Position numbers and translations under genes: made by a program
Assembly: GCA_002482865.1 (NCBI GenBank)
Contig: DLGU01000054.1
Coordinates: 1-13,181 of the forward strand
Length of the DNA stretch: 13,181 bases
Direction of reading: 5' to 3'
Source of the DNA: Porphyrobacter sp. UBA7686
Lineage (GTDB): Bacteria; Pseudomonadota; Alphaproteobacteria; Sphingomonadales; Sphingomonadaceae
Notes under the pieces: model-generated
Told to the model about the DNA's origin: nothing
Database searches by the model: none
The model's input: only the letters and a program-made list of their open reading frames with translations
Shown: piece after piece, positions 7,644 to 13,129 of the stretch
How the letters are laid out: every line of letters begins with the position of its first letter
Numbering within the stretch: position 1 is the first letter of the stretch

Positions 7644-7657
7644 GTGAGTAGCCCGAT

Positions 7658-7739
7658 TGTGCGTTCCCGCGCAGGCGGGGACCTCCCGGCGAACCAGCAC
7701 CAAAGCTGTGCGAGGCCCCCGCCTTCGCGGGGGCTCACA
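7658..7739. repeat. Inverted repeat between ssrA and mscL
   Basis: The arms at 7658-7685 and 7712-7739 are 28 nt each and match at 23 of 28 positions as inverted copies, separated by 26 nt. The right arm is itself a perfect hairpin, GCCCCCGC/GCGGGGGC with loop CTTC (7715-7734). It lies 10 bases beyond the mscL stop and upstream of the ssrA promoter. It may help end mscL transcription, but no T-run is present. The composition is typical of dispersed sphingomonad intergenic palindromes. Confidence 0.8.
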
Positions 7740-7748
7740 GCAATATCT

Positions 7749-8171
7749 TTACTTCTTCAGCGCGTCCCGAATCTCGGCCAGCAGCTCGATCTCAGTTGGC
7801 CCGGCGGGTGCGGCTTCCTCTTCCTTCTTCGCGAATTGCGCCGTCACCTTGCCCACGTAACGCACCATCAGGAAAATGATGAAGGCGAGGATCAGGAAGT
7901 TGATCACCACCGACACAAAGGCGCCCAGACCCAGCACATTGGCTCCGGCCTCGCGCGCGGCGGCGAGCGGCGTGCCCGGTGCAACCTCGCCCGACAGGAC
8001 AAGGTAACGGTCGGAAAAGTCGATATTACCAAAAATGGCGCCGACGATCGGCATGATGATCTCGTCGGTCAGCGACTTGACGATGGCCCCGAACGCCGCG
8101 CCGATAATCACCCCGACGGCGAGATCGATGACATTGCCCTTGGCGATGAATGCCTTGAATTCCGACAGCAT
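7749..8171 (-). CDS. mscL: Large-conductance mechanosensitive channel MscL
   Basis: This 140-residue inner-membrane protein opens under membrane tension to release solutes during osmotic downshock, acting as a homopentamer. The signature N-terminal amphipathic helix and pore helix are clear: [20 protein letters not shown], then [20 protein letters not shown] (TM1 about 13-40). A periplasmic loop covers about 45-78. TM2 (about 80-103) contains [20 protein letters not shown]. The cytoplasmic C-terminal bundle helix is [15 protein letters not shown], after a Glu/Ala/Pro-rich linker. Length is normal for the family. The ATG at 8171 follows AAGGGG at good spacing. It is divergent from the lemA cluster, and its 3' end abuts a palindromic repeat. 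Confidence 0.97.
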   Translation of the reverse strand: MLSEFKAFIAKGNVIDLAVGVIIGAAFGAIVKSLTDEIIMPIVGAIFGNIDFSDRYLVLSGEVAPGTPLAAAREAGANVLGLGAFVSVVINFLILAFIIFLMVRYVGKVTAQFAKKEEEAAPAGPTEIELLAEIRDALKK

Positions 8172-8256
8172 GGTGATCCCCTTTATGCTTGGCCTTTACC
8201 ATGTTCTGGCACTCACATCTTCGCCTGCCAAGCCGCGCACGCTGCCCGTCCACCGC

Positions 8257-8284
8257 TTGAACCGGCCAAGTGGTGTGCTATATC
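8257..8284 (+). promoter_or_regulatory. Candidate promoter of the lemA-TPM cluster
   Basis: TTGAAC (8257-8262) and TATATC (8279-8284) are spaced by 16 nt, which would start transcription about 50 nt before the lemA ATG. Match to the housekeeping consensus is moderate. The region is the only gap upstream of four closely packed plus-strand genes, which supports a promoter here. Confidence 0.4.
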
Positions 8285-8339
8285 CACAATACAGGAACAC
8301 GCTGCCGGGTCCGCCCGTGCGTTGAGGAGGGATCGACCT

Positions 8340-8942
8340 ATGCAAATTTCCACCATGCTGCGCGGCGCTTTTGCGGCCGTGGCGGCGCTGAGCCTTGCCG
8401 CTTGCGGGATCAACTCGGTGCCGACCGCCGAGGAAGAGGCCAAGGCCAAGTGGGCCGATGTTGAAGCGCAGTTCCAGCGCCGCGCGAACCTCATCCCCAA
8501 CCTTGCCGAAGTGACCAAGGGTGCGGGCGAGAACGAGCGTACGATCCTGACGCAGGTGACCGAAGCCCGCGCCAAGGCGACCAGCGTCAATATCACCGGC
8601 GATGATCTCAATGATCCCGCCAAGATGGAGCAATTTGCTGCGGCGCAAAGCCAGCTCGGTGCCGGGATCGGTCGCCTGCTTGCCAGCGTGGAGGCCTATC
8701 CGACCATCCAGTCGAACCAGAACTACCTTGCGCTCCAAAGCCAGCTCGAAGGCACCGAGAACCGCATCGCTGTCGCCATCCGCGACTATAACGAAGCGGT
8801 GCGCAAGTATAACACCACTATCCGCACCTTCCCGGATTCGATCGGCGCGAACATCATCCACGGCGCCGAACCGATGGTGCCTTACAAGGCCGTGACAGCG
8901 GGCGCCGAAGCGGCGCCGCAGCTCGACATGACCAGTAACTGA
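8340..8942 (+). CDS. LemA family lipoprotein
   Basis: This 200-residue protein begins with a lipoprotein signal peptide: hydrophobic AAVAALSLAAC with lipobox LAAC and lipidated Cys22. The rest is the alpha-helical LemA domain: WADVEAQFQRRANLIPNLAE (44-63), then helices around ENERTILTQVTEARAKAT and YLALQSQLEGTENRIAVA, and the characteristic IRDYNEAVRKYNTTIRTFP. LemA proteins are membrane-attached helical bundles of unsettled function. ATG 8340 is chosen because GAGGAGG lies 9 nt upstream and the lipobox follows at the right distance. The longer open frame upstream runs through mscL and a repeat and is not real. The next gene starts 5 nt after the stop. LemA next to TPM-domain genes is a recurring bacterial arrangement. 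Confidence 0.93.
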   Translation: MQISTMLRGAFAAVAALSLAACGINSVPTAEEEAKAKWADVEAQFQRRANLIPNLAEVTKGAGENERTILTQVTEARAKATSVNITGDDLNDPAKMEQFAAAQSQLGAGIGRLLASVEAYPTIQSNQNYLALQSQLEGTENRIAVAIRDYNEAVRKYNTTIRTFPDSIGANIIHGAEPMVPYKAVTAGAEAAPQLDMTSN

Positions 8943-8947
8943 GCGGC

Positions 8948-9460
8948 GTGGGTCGCTCGCTGCTCCTCGCCTTTGCCGCGCTGCTGACAATTGGCTGCGC
9001 GGCAGAAGGGCAGGATGCACAGGCCGCGCCCGCTATGGCATTGACCGGGCGCGTGGTCGACGGAGCGGCGATCCTTTCGCCTGAGTTCGAGCAGCGCCTG
9101 ACCGCGCGGCTCGCCGCGCTGGAACGGGAGACAAAGGTGCAGTTGGTGGTGGCTACGACACCCGATCTCGAAGGCCGCGACATTGCGGCCTATGCGCTGG
9201 ATCTCGCCAATGGCTGGGGTTTGGGGGATGCAGCGCGCGATGACGGATTGCTGCTGCTGGTCGTACCCCAAGATCGCAAGGTGCGGATCGAGGTCGGCCG
9301 CGGCCTCGAAGCCTCGGTGCGCGACGAGGACGCTGCCGCGATTATTCGCGAGGATATCATCCCGCATTTTCGCGATGGTGCATTCGAGGCCGGTATCAAT
9401 TTCGGCGTCGAAGGATTGGTACGCGAGGTGACCCCCATCCCGATGAAGGCCGCCGCATGA
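8948..9460 (+). CDS. TPM-domain protein, short, probable lipoprotein
   Basis: This 170-residue protein has a signal sequence ending LLTIGC, giving a possible lipidated Cys17 (Thr at -3 is not ideal). A TPM fold follows (TLP18.3/Psb32/MOLO-1 family): GRVVDGAAILSPEFEQRL (35-52), KVQLVVATTPDLEGRDIAAY (63-82), GWGLGDAARDDGLLLLVVP (89-107) and RKVRIEVGRGLE (110-121). It ends soon after the domain, with no transmembrane anchor or Gly-rich tail, unlike its downstream paralog. The start is GTG, with only a weak GAGCGG before it. It is probably translationally coupled to lemA (5-nt gap) and to the next gene (ATGA overlap). TPM domains in other organisms act as assembly or repair factors; the role here is unknown. 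Confidence 0.88.
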   Translation: MGRSLLLAFAALLTIGCAAEGQDAQAAPAMALTGRVVDGAAILSPEFEQRLTARLAALERETKVQLVVATTPDLEGRDIAAYALDLANGWGLGDAARDDGLLLLVVPQDRKVRIEVGRGLEASVRDEDAAAIIREDIIPHFRDGAFEAGINFGVEGLVREVTPIPMKAAA

Positions 9461-10293
9461 ACCGAATTGCTGTTCTCCTCTTGGCGCTATTCGCCCTGCT
9501 CGCCGCCCCCCTCGCCGCGCAGCCGAAGTTTCCCGAACTTTCGGGGCGCGTGGTCGACACTGCCGATATCCTCACGCCCGAAGTCGAAGCGCGGCTGACC
9601 GCCAAGCTTGAGGCGCTGGAAACGCAGTCGCAGCGGCAGTTGGTGGTTGCCACGATCCCCGATCTGCAAGGCTACGACATCTCCGACTACGGCTACCAGT
9701 TGGGCCGCGCCTGGGGCCTTGGCGACAAGGAGCGTAATGACGGCGCGCTGCTGATCGTCGCGCCCAATGATCGCAAGGTGCGGATCGAGGTCGGTTATGG
9801 TCTCGAAGGCTATCTCACCGATGCCTTGTCCTCGCTGATCATCCAGAACCAGATCTTGCCCGCCTTTCGCGACGGCGATTTCCCCGGCGGGATCGAAGCG
9901 GGCACCGACGCCATCATCGCCCAGCTGCAATTGCCGCCTGAGGAAGCCGCCAAGGTCGCCGCCGAGGCGGGCAGCGCGCGCGAAAGCGACGGGGGCTTCC
10001 CGTTTGGCGTGCTGATCTGGCTCGCTTTCATGTTCTTCTTCTTTGTCCTGCCGATCCTCGCCGGGCGCGGGCGGCGGCGCAAGTATCGCTCCAAGGGCAA
10101 CGGCCCGTGGGGCAGCCGCGATCTTGGTGATACGGCGCGAGATGTGATCCTGTGGGAAGTCGGCAGCGCGATTGCGCGCGGCATGATCTCGGGTGGCGGC
10201 GGTCGTGGCGGCGGTGGCGGATTTGGCGGCGGTGGCGGTTTTTCCGGTGGCGGCGGCTCATTCGGAGGCGGCGGCGCCTCGGGGGGATGGTAA
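9457..10293 (+). CDS. TPM-domain membrane protein with Gly-rich tail (YgcG-like)
   Basis: This 278-residue protein overlaps the previous stop at ATGA. It has a Sec signal peptide (MNRIAVLLLALFALLAAPLA, cut probably after AAPLAA). The periplasmic TPM domain covers about 28-157: GRVVDTADILTPEVEARL, QLVVATIPDLQGYDISDYGY, AWGLGDKERNDGALLIVAPN and RKVRIEVGYGLEGYL. One transmembrane helix follows (about 183-203, with FMFFFFVLP), then a basic stop-transfer RGRRRKYRSK and a cytoplasmic tail ending in Gly/Ser/Phe repeats (245-278). This is the usual COG1512/YgcG architecture. It is closely similar to the upstream short TPM protein, so the two look like a tandem duplication in which the first copy lost, or never had, the anchor. 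Confidence 0.92.
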   Translation: MNRIAVLLLALFALLAAPLAAQPKFPELSGRVVDTADILTPEVEARLTAKLEALETQSQRQLVVATIPDLQGYDISDYGYQLGRAWGLGDKERNDGALLIVAPNDRKVRIEVGYGLEGYLTDALSSLIIQNQILPAFRDGDFPGGIEAGTDAIIAQLQLPPEEAAKVAAEAGSARESDGGFPFGVLIWLAFMFFFFVLPILAGRGRRRKYRSKGNGPWGSRDLGDTARDVILWEVGSAIARGMISGGGGRGGGGGFGGGGGFSGGGGSFGGGGASGGW

Positions 10294-10296
10294 GCC

Positions 10297-10971
10297 ATGA
10301 GCTATCTCGATGATGCCGGACGCCAGCTGGTCAGCGAAGCGGTCACGACGGCTGAAAGCGCGACCTCGGGCGAGATCGTGACTGTGCTGGCCGATCGGTC
10401 GGACGGCTACACCGATGTCGCACTCCTATGGGCGGCGGGCGCTGCCTTCACCGCTATGAGCGTGTTCGCGGCTGTCCCTCTGCCCTTCCTCAATGCGTGG
10501 GATGCGGCCTTTGGCGGCTGGGGCCATGAATGGACCACCGGAGAGCTCGCCAGCATGGTGATCGCGCTCGGCCTCGTCAAATTCGTCGCTGTGATGCTGG
10601 TGCAGCAATGGGAGCCGCTCAAGTTCGCGCTGATCCCCGGCCCGCTCAAGACGATCCGGGTCCACAATCAGGCCGTGCGCCAGTTCAAGGTCGGCGCGGA
10701 ACATCGCACCACCGGACGCACGGGCGTGATGATCTACCTTTCGATGCGCGAACACCGTGCGGAAATCGTCGCGGATGAAACCATCGCGGCGAAAGTGCCC
10801 GCCGAAGTGTGGGGCGAGGCGATGGGCGATATGCTCGTCCACATCCGTAAAGGCCGCGTGGCAGAGGGATTGGCCGTAGGCATCAGCGATGTCGGCCATG
10901 TGCTGGCCGAACATTTCCCGCGCGGCCATGACGACGAAAACGAGCTGCCGGACCGGCTGATCGAGGTTTGA
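10297..10971 (+). CDS. TPM-domain membrane protein with internal membrane hairpin (COG3762-like)
   Basis: This 224-residue protein starts 3 nt after the previous stop. The N-terminal part (DDAGRQLVSEAVTTAESATSGEIVTVLADR) resembles the opening strand-helix of a TPM domain. Two hydrophobic segments follow (about 41-63 and 84-104). The remaining fold continues with VRQFKVGAEHRTTGRTGVMI, REHRAEIVADETIAAKVP, and GDMLVHIRKGRVAEGLAVGI. The TPM-like core is thus split by a membrane hairpin, as in the COG3762 group. There is no signal peptide, so the soluble part probably faces the cytoplasm. It is the last gene of the lemA cluster and presumably works with LemA and the other TPM proteins at the membrane. 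Function is unknown. Confidence 0.88.
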   Translation: MSYLDDAGRQLVSEAVTTAESATSGEIVTVLADRSDGYTDVALLWAAGAAFTAMSVFAAVPLPFLNAWDAAFGGWGHEWTTGELASMVIALGLVKFVAVMLVQQWEPLKFALIPGPLKTIRVHNQAVRQFKVGAEHRTTGRTGVMIYLSMREHRAEIVADETIAAKVPAEVWGEAMGDMLVHIRKGRVAEGLAVGISDVGHVLAEHFPRGHDDENELPDRLIEV

Positions 10972-11006
10972 CCCAACCTGCCGCAATTCGCCCTTGACCC
11001 GCTCGC

Positions 11007-11080
11007 CCTGAGCCTGTCGAAGGGCCGCTCTTTCTTTCCGATCCTGCGCTGAAGAAGAACGATCCTTCGACAGGCTCAGG
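11007..11080. repeat. Inverted repeat upstream of the Nudix gene
   Basis: A perfect 17-nt inverted repeat, CCTGAGCCTGTCGAAGG (11007-11023), is matched by its complement at 11064-11080, with a 40-nt interval. This core is a familiar dispersed intergenic repeat in sphingomonads and some other proteobacteria (recalled, not searched). It separates the TPM cluster from the Nudix-SDR pair and ends 19 nt before the Nudix start. It lacks a T-run. Confidence 0.85.
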
Positions 11081-11099
11081 ATGAACGGGGTTTTGCATT

Positions 11100-11660
11100 T
11101 TGGAAAAAGACCGCGACGCCGATCTGCCCGAAGAGGTGATGTGGGAAGGCCGCTTCATCACCACCAAGAAGCGGGGGCGCTGGGAATATGTGGGGCGCGC
11201 GCGCGGTATTCGTGCCGCTGCGATCATCGCCCTGGATGAGGACGCCGATGGCACCCGCCATGTGATCCTTGTCAGCCAGTACCGCGTACCGCTCTCGCGC
11301 TTCAGCCTCGAAGTCCCCGCAGGCCTCGTCGGCGATGATGCGGGCGAGGAGGACGAAAGCGCCCTCACCGCCGCCGCGCGCGAGCTGGAGGAGGAAACCG
11401 GCTACCGCGCCGCCAACCTTGAGGTGCTCGGGGAGTTCTACTCCTCGCCCGGCATGGTCTCGGAATGCTTCACGCTGCTGAAAGCGACCGGCCTTGAACG
11501 CGTTGGCGAGGGCGGCGGTACCGAGGGCGAGAATATCACCGTCCACCGGGTTGCGCTGCGCGATCTTTCGCGCTTCGTGGCCGAGTGGCGGCGCGCGGGG
11601 CACGCGGTCGACGTGCGCATCGCGATGTTACTGACACCGGGATACTTGGGAGAGGATTGA
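11100..11660 (+). CDS. Nudix hydrolase, probably ADP-ribose pyrophosphatase-like
   Basis: This 186-residue cytoplasmic protein carries the Nudix core: AGLVG (74-78) leads into an acidic, slightly lengthened linker, then REL-EEETGY (94-102) with the metal-binding Glu98 and Glu99. The following YSSPGMVSECF (114-124) resembles the substrate loop of ADP-ribose pyrophosphatases (NudF/ADPRase group), which cleave ADP-ribose or related nucleoside diphosphate sugars. The N-terminal strands (MWEGRFITTKKRGRWEYVGR) fit the same group. The start is TTG 11100, with GGGG 9 nt upstream; an in-frame stop at 11082 prevents extension, and a later ATG (codon 14) is less likely because it would cut conserved residues. 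The SDR gene follows after 3 nt, so they are probably cotranscribed. Substrate is not certain. Confidence 0.9.
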   Translation: MEKDRDADLPEEVMWEGRFITTKKRGRWEYVGRARGIRAAAIIALDEDADGTRHVILVSQYRVPLSRFSLEVPAGLVGDDAGEEDESALTAAARELEEETGYRAANLEVLGEFYSSPGMVSECFTLLKATGLERVGEGGGTEGENITVHRVALRDLSRFVAEWRRAGHAVDVRIAMLLTPGYLGED

Positions 11661-11663
11661 GTT

Positions 11664-12446
11664 ATGGTAGGCAGAGTTGCGGGCAAGATGGCCCTCGTCA
11701 CGGGCGGCGCGCAGGGCCTTGGCCGCGCGCATTGCATTCGCTTGGCGCAGGAAGGCGCGCGAGTGCTGGCGACTGATATCAACGGCGCGGGCGCCGCAGA
11801 AACCGCCGCGATCATCAACGCCGAGATGGGCGATGGCACCGCTTTCGGGATCGCGCATGACGTGACTGACCCGGCACAGTGGGAAGCCGCCGTCGATGCC
11901 GCGCGCGAGCATCTCGGCGGGCTCAACGTGCTCGTGAACAATGCCGGGATCGGCGTTCCGGGTAATATCGAGGCCTGCGATTTCGGGGACTGGCAGCGCT
12001 GCTTCGACATTAACGTCAACTCGATCTTCCACGGCTGCCAGAAGGCCCTGCCGCTGATGCGCGAGCACGCACCGGGGTCGATCATCAACATCTCCAGCAT
12101 CGCGGGCCTGATCGCGAGCGACACCATGCCTGCCTACAATGCCAGCAAGGCGGCGGTGTGGATGCTGTCGAAGTCGATCGCGCTCCACTGCGCCAAGAAG
12201 GGCATGAACATCCGCTGCAATTCGGTGCACCCGACTTTTGTCGATACGCCGATTCTCGATGGCACCGCGAAGGCGGCATCGCTCGACAAGGATGTGCTGC
12301 TGGAAAAGCTGGCGCGGCAGATCCCGCTGAAGTTCGTGGGCGAGCCCAATGATATCGCCAACGCAGTGCTCTATCTCGCGAGCGACGAGAGCCGCTTCAT
12401 GACGGGCGCCGAGCTCAAGCTGGATGGCGGTATCTCGGCCATGTAA
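11664..12446 (+). CDS. Short-chain dehydrogenase/reductase (SDR), classical, NAD-type
   Basis: This 260-residue protein is a typical length for a classical SDR. It has the Rossmann motif TGGAQGLG (13-20), Asp38 at the end of strand 2 (favouring NAD over NADP), NNAG (92-95), and the catalytic tetrad Asn117, Ser145, Tyr158, Lys162 in NISS...YNASK. The C-terminal GAELKLDGG is also typical. The fold resembles the hydroxysteroid/cyclopentanol dehydrogenase-like SDR subgroup, but substrate cannot be assigned. ATG 11664 follows AGAGGA and lies 3 nt after the Nudix stop. Its TAA overlaps the A-run that forms the U-tract of the opposing terminator. Confidence 0.93.
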   Translation: MVGRVAGKMALVTGGAQGLGRAHCIRLAQEGARVLATDINGAGAAETAAIINAEMGDGTAFGIAHDVTDPAQWEAAVDAAREHLGGLNVLVNNAGIGVPGNIEACDFGDWQRCFDINVNSIFHGCQKALPLMREHAPGSIINISSIAGLIASDTMPAYNASKAAVWMLSKSIALHCAKKGMNIRCNSVHPTFVDTPILDGTAKAASLDKDVLLEKLARQIPLKFVGEPNDIANAVLYLASDESRFMTGAELKLDGGISAM

Positions 12447-12472
12447 AAAAGAGGGGCCACAAAAGGCCCCTC
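12445..12472 (-). terminator. Intrinsic terminator of the PspC/microprotein operon
   Basis: On the minus strand, a perfect 8-bp stem GAGGGGCC/GGCCCCTC (12451-12458 with 12465-12472, 6-nt loop) is followed by TTTTTT. This is a standard Rho-independent terminator. The T-run corresponds to plus-strand 12445-12450 and includes the last two bases of the SDR stop codon. On the plus strand the stem is followed by CCCGGTTGTT, so termination of SDR transcripts there would be weaker. Confidence 0.9.
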
Positions 12473-12489
12473 CCGGTTGTTCCAATCAG

Positions 12490-12532
12490 GTGCAGCGGCC
12501 CGAAAACCGGGAACCGCTTTTCGTCGCTGCAC
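12490..12532. repeat. Nested inverted repeat in the 3' untranslated region of the PspC gene
   Basis: A perfect 8-bp inverted repeat, GTGCAGCG (12490-12497) with CGCTGCAC (12525-12532), encloses a smaller hairpin CCCG/CGGG (12499-12502 with 12508-12511). It starts at the base next to the PspC stop codon and lies before the intrinsic terminator. It has no T-run of its own and may be a dispersed palindromic element or an mRNA 3'-end stabiliser. Confidence 0.6.
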
Positions 12533-12748
12533 TCAATCCGCGATCAGCGCGATCGCCAAGTAGATCAGGATGAAGCTGCCGAAGCCGAGCAGCGCGCCGG
12601 CAACGAAGCCGATCCGCACCAGCATGGTGTCGATCCCGAAGTAGTCAGCAATCCCGGCGCAAACACCGAAGACCTTGGCGTTGCTCTTGTCGAGGCGGAA
12701 GTTTGCGCGGGGCGGTTTGCCGCCGGAATTGCCCGTGATGTTGTTCAT
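12533..12748 (-). CDS. Short PspC-domain membrane protein
   Basis: This 71-residue protein consists of a short polar N-terminus (about 1-15) followed by almost a bare PspC domain: FRLDKSNAKVFGVCAGIADY (17-36), FGIDTMLVRIGFVAGALLGF (37-56) and a final hydrophobic segment ending ALIAD. PspC proteins sit in the inner membrane and take part in the phage-shock envelope-stress response, in enterobacteria as sensors that bind PspA. This one lacks the longer C-terminal region of E. coli PspC (119 residues). The ATG at 12748 follows GGAG at about 10 nt. It is third in a unit driven by a sigma-54-type promoter, 33 nt after the preceding microprotein gene, and ends at an intrinsic terminator. Sigma-54 control is also how E. 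coli psp genes are expressed, which supports the assignment. Confidence 0.92.
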   Translation of the reverse strand: MNNITGNSGGKPPRANFRLDKSNAKVFGVCAGIADYFGIDTMLVRIGFVAGALLGFGSFILIYLAIALIAD

Positions 12749-12781
12749 GTCAGTCAGTCTCCGTGAGAAAATGTTGTCGGC

Positions 12782-12895
12782 TCAGGCGATCATGCCGGGG
12801 CTAGCAGGAACGATAGCATAGGCGAAGCTGGCAACGGTCAGAACGACAGCGAAGGCAGCGGAAGCGAGGCGGGCGAGATTTTCAGAGCCGAACAT
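12782..12895 (-). CDS. 37-residue membrane microprotein, copy 2 of a tandem pair
   Basis: An ATG at 12895 with AAGGA 9 nt upstream opens a 37-codon frame ending TGA at 12782-12784. The protein has a polar start (MFGSENLARL), one hydrophobic segment (about 10-29) and the C-terminus FAYAIVPASPGMIA. It matches the next microprotein at 22 of 37 positions without gaps, including every residue of FAYAIVPASP. Such similarity between adjacent frames, each with its own ribosome binding site, is strong evidence that both are real. It is either a single-span inner-membrane protein (N-terminus inside) or a secreted precursor cut after Ala-Tyr-Ala. It lies 33 nt before the PspC gene in the same transcription unit. 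I do not recognise the family. Confidence 0.85.
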   Translation of the reverse strand: MFGSENLARLASAAFAVVLTVASFAYAIVPASPGMIA

Positions 12896-12936
12896 GGTCT
12901 TGGGTCCTTTGGGTCGAGAGGTTGGTGAGGCGACAA

Positions 12937-13050
12937 TCAGGCGATCAGGGTCGGGCTGGCTGGAACGATGGCATAGGCGAAGAACGCAGCCGACATGACG
13001 ATCGAGAAAGCGGCGGCGAACAGGCGGTTCGAGGTTTCGGTGGCGAACAT
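12937..13050 (-). CDS. 37-residue membrane microprotein, copy 1 of a tandem pair
   Basis: The ATG at 13050 has a strong AAAAGGAG ribosome binding site 7 nt upstream. It opens a frame of exactly 37 codons, the same length as its paralog 41 nt downstream. It starts MFATETSNRL, continues with a hydrophobic segment rich in Ala, Phe and Met (about 10-29), and ends FAYAIVPASPTLIA. The frame can be read further upstream, but that would cross the leader and the sigma-54 promoter, so the 77-residue version is rejected. It is the first gene after the promoter. The only charged residues are Glu5 and Arg9, near the N-terminus, which suggests N-in topology. Function is unknown; the link to PspC suggests envelope stress. 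Confidence 0.87.
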   Translation of the reverse strand: MFATETSNRLFAAAFSIVMSAAFFAYAIVPASPTLIA

Positions 13051-13066
13051 GTGAAGTCTCCTTTTG

Positions 13067-13097
13067 GTGTTTTCAGTGTTTTCCGGGACCATCCCGG
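13067..13097 (-). promoter_or_regulatory. Structured leader of the microprotein-PspC transcript
   Basis: Between the predicted start of transcription and the first ATG, the minus strand holds a perfect 6-bp hairpin CCGGGA-TGG-TCCCGG (13083-13097). Two copies of GAAAACAC spaced 9 nt apart follow (13076-13083 and 13067-13074), just before the ribosome binding site. Function is not known; these could affect mRNA stability or bind a regulator. Confidence 0.45.
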
Positions 13098-13112
13098 GGA
13101 TGCAAACAACAT

Positions 13113-13129
13113 TGCATGGGGCGTGCCAA
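13113..13129 (-). promoter_or_regulatory. Sigma-54 (RpoN) -24/-12 promoter
   Basis: The minus strand reads TTGGCACGCCCCATGCA. It matches the sigma-54 consensus YTGGCACGRNNNTTGCW at all informative positions except two (C for R, A for the first T of TTGC), with the -24 GG and -12 GC at exact spacing. Transcription should start near 13102, about 50 nt before the first microprotein ATG. Activation would need an enhancer-binding protein such as PspF, whose site would lie upstream, partly or wholly beyond the window. Confidence 0.8.

Noticed and set aside
7644..8339. Long N-terminal extension of the LemA reading frame
   Set aside because: It would run through a palindromic repeat and the whole of mscL in antisense, and would bury the lipoprotein signal; the ATG at 8340 has a good ribosome binding site.
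8196..9020. 274-codon minus-strand frame opposite lemA
   Set aside because: Translation is His/Arg/Gly-rich without domains, and lemA on the other strand has a lipobox and family motifs.
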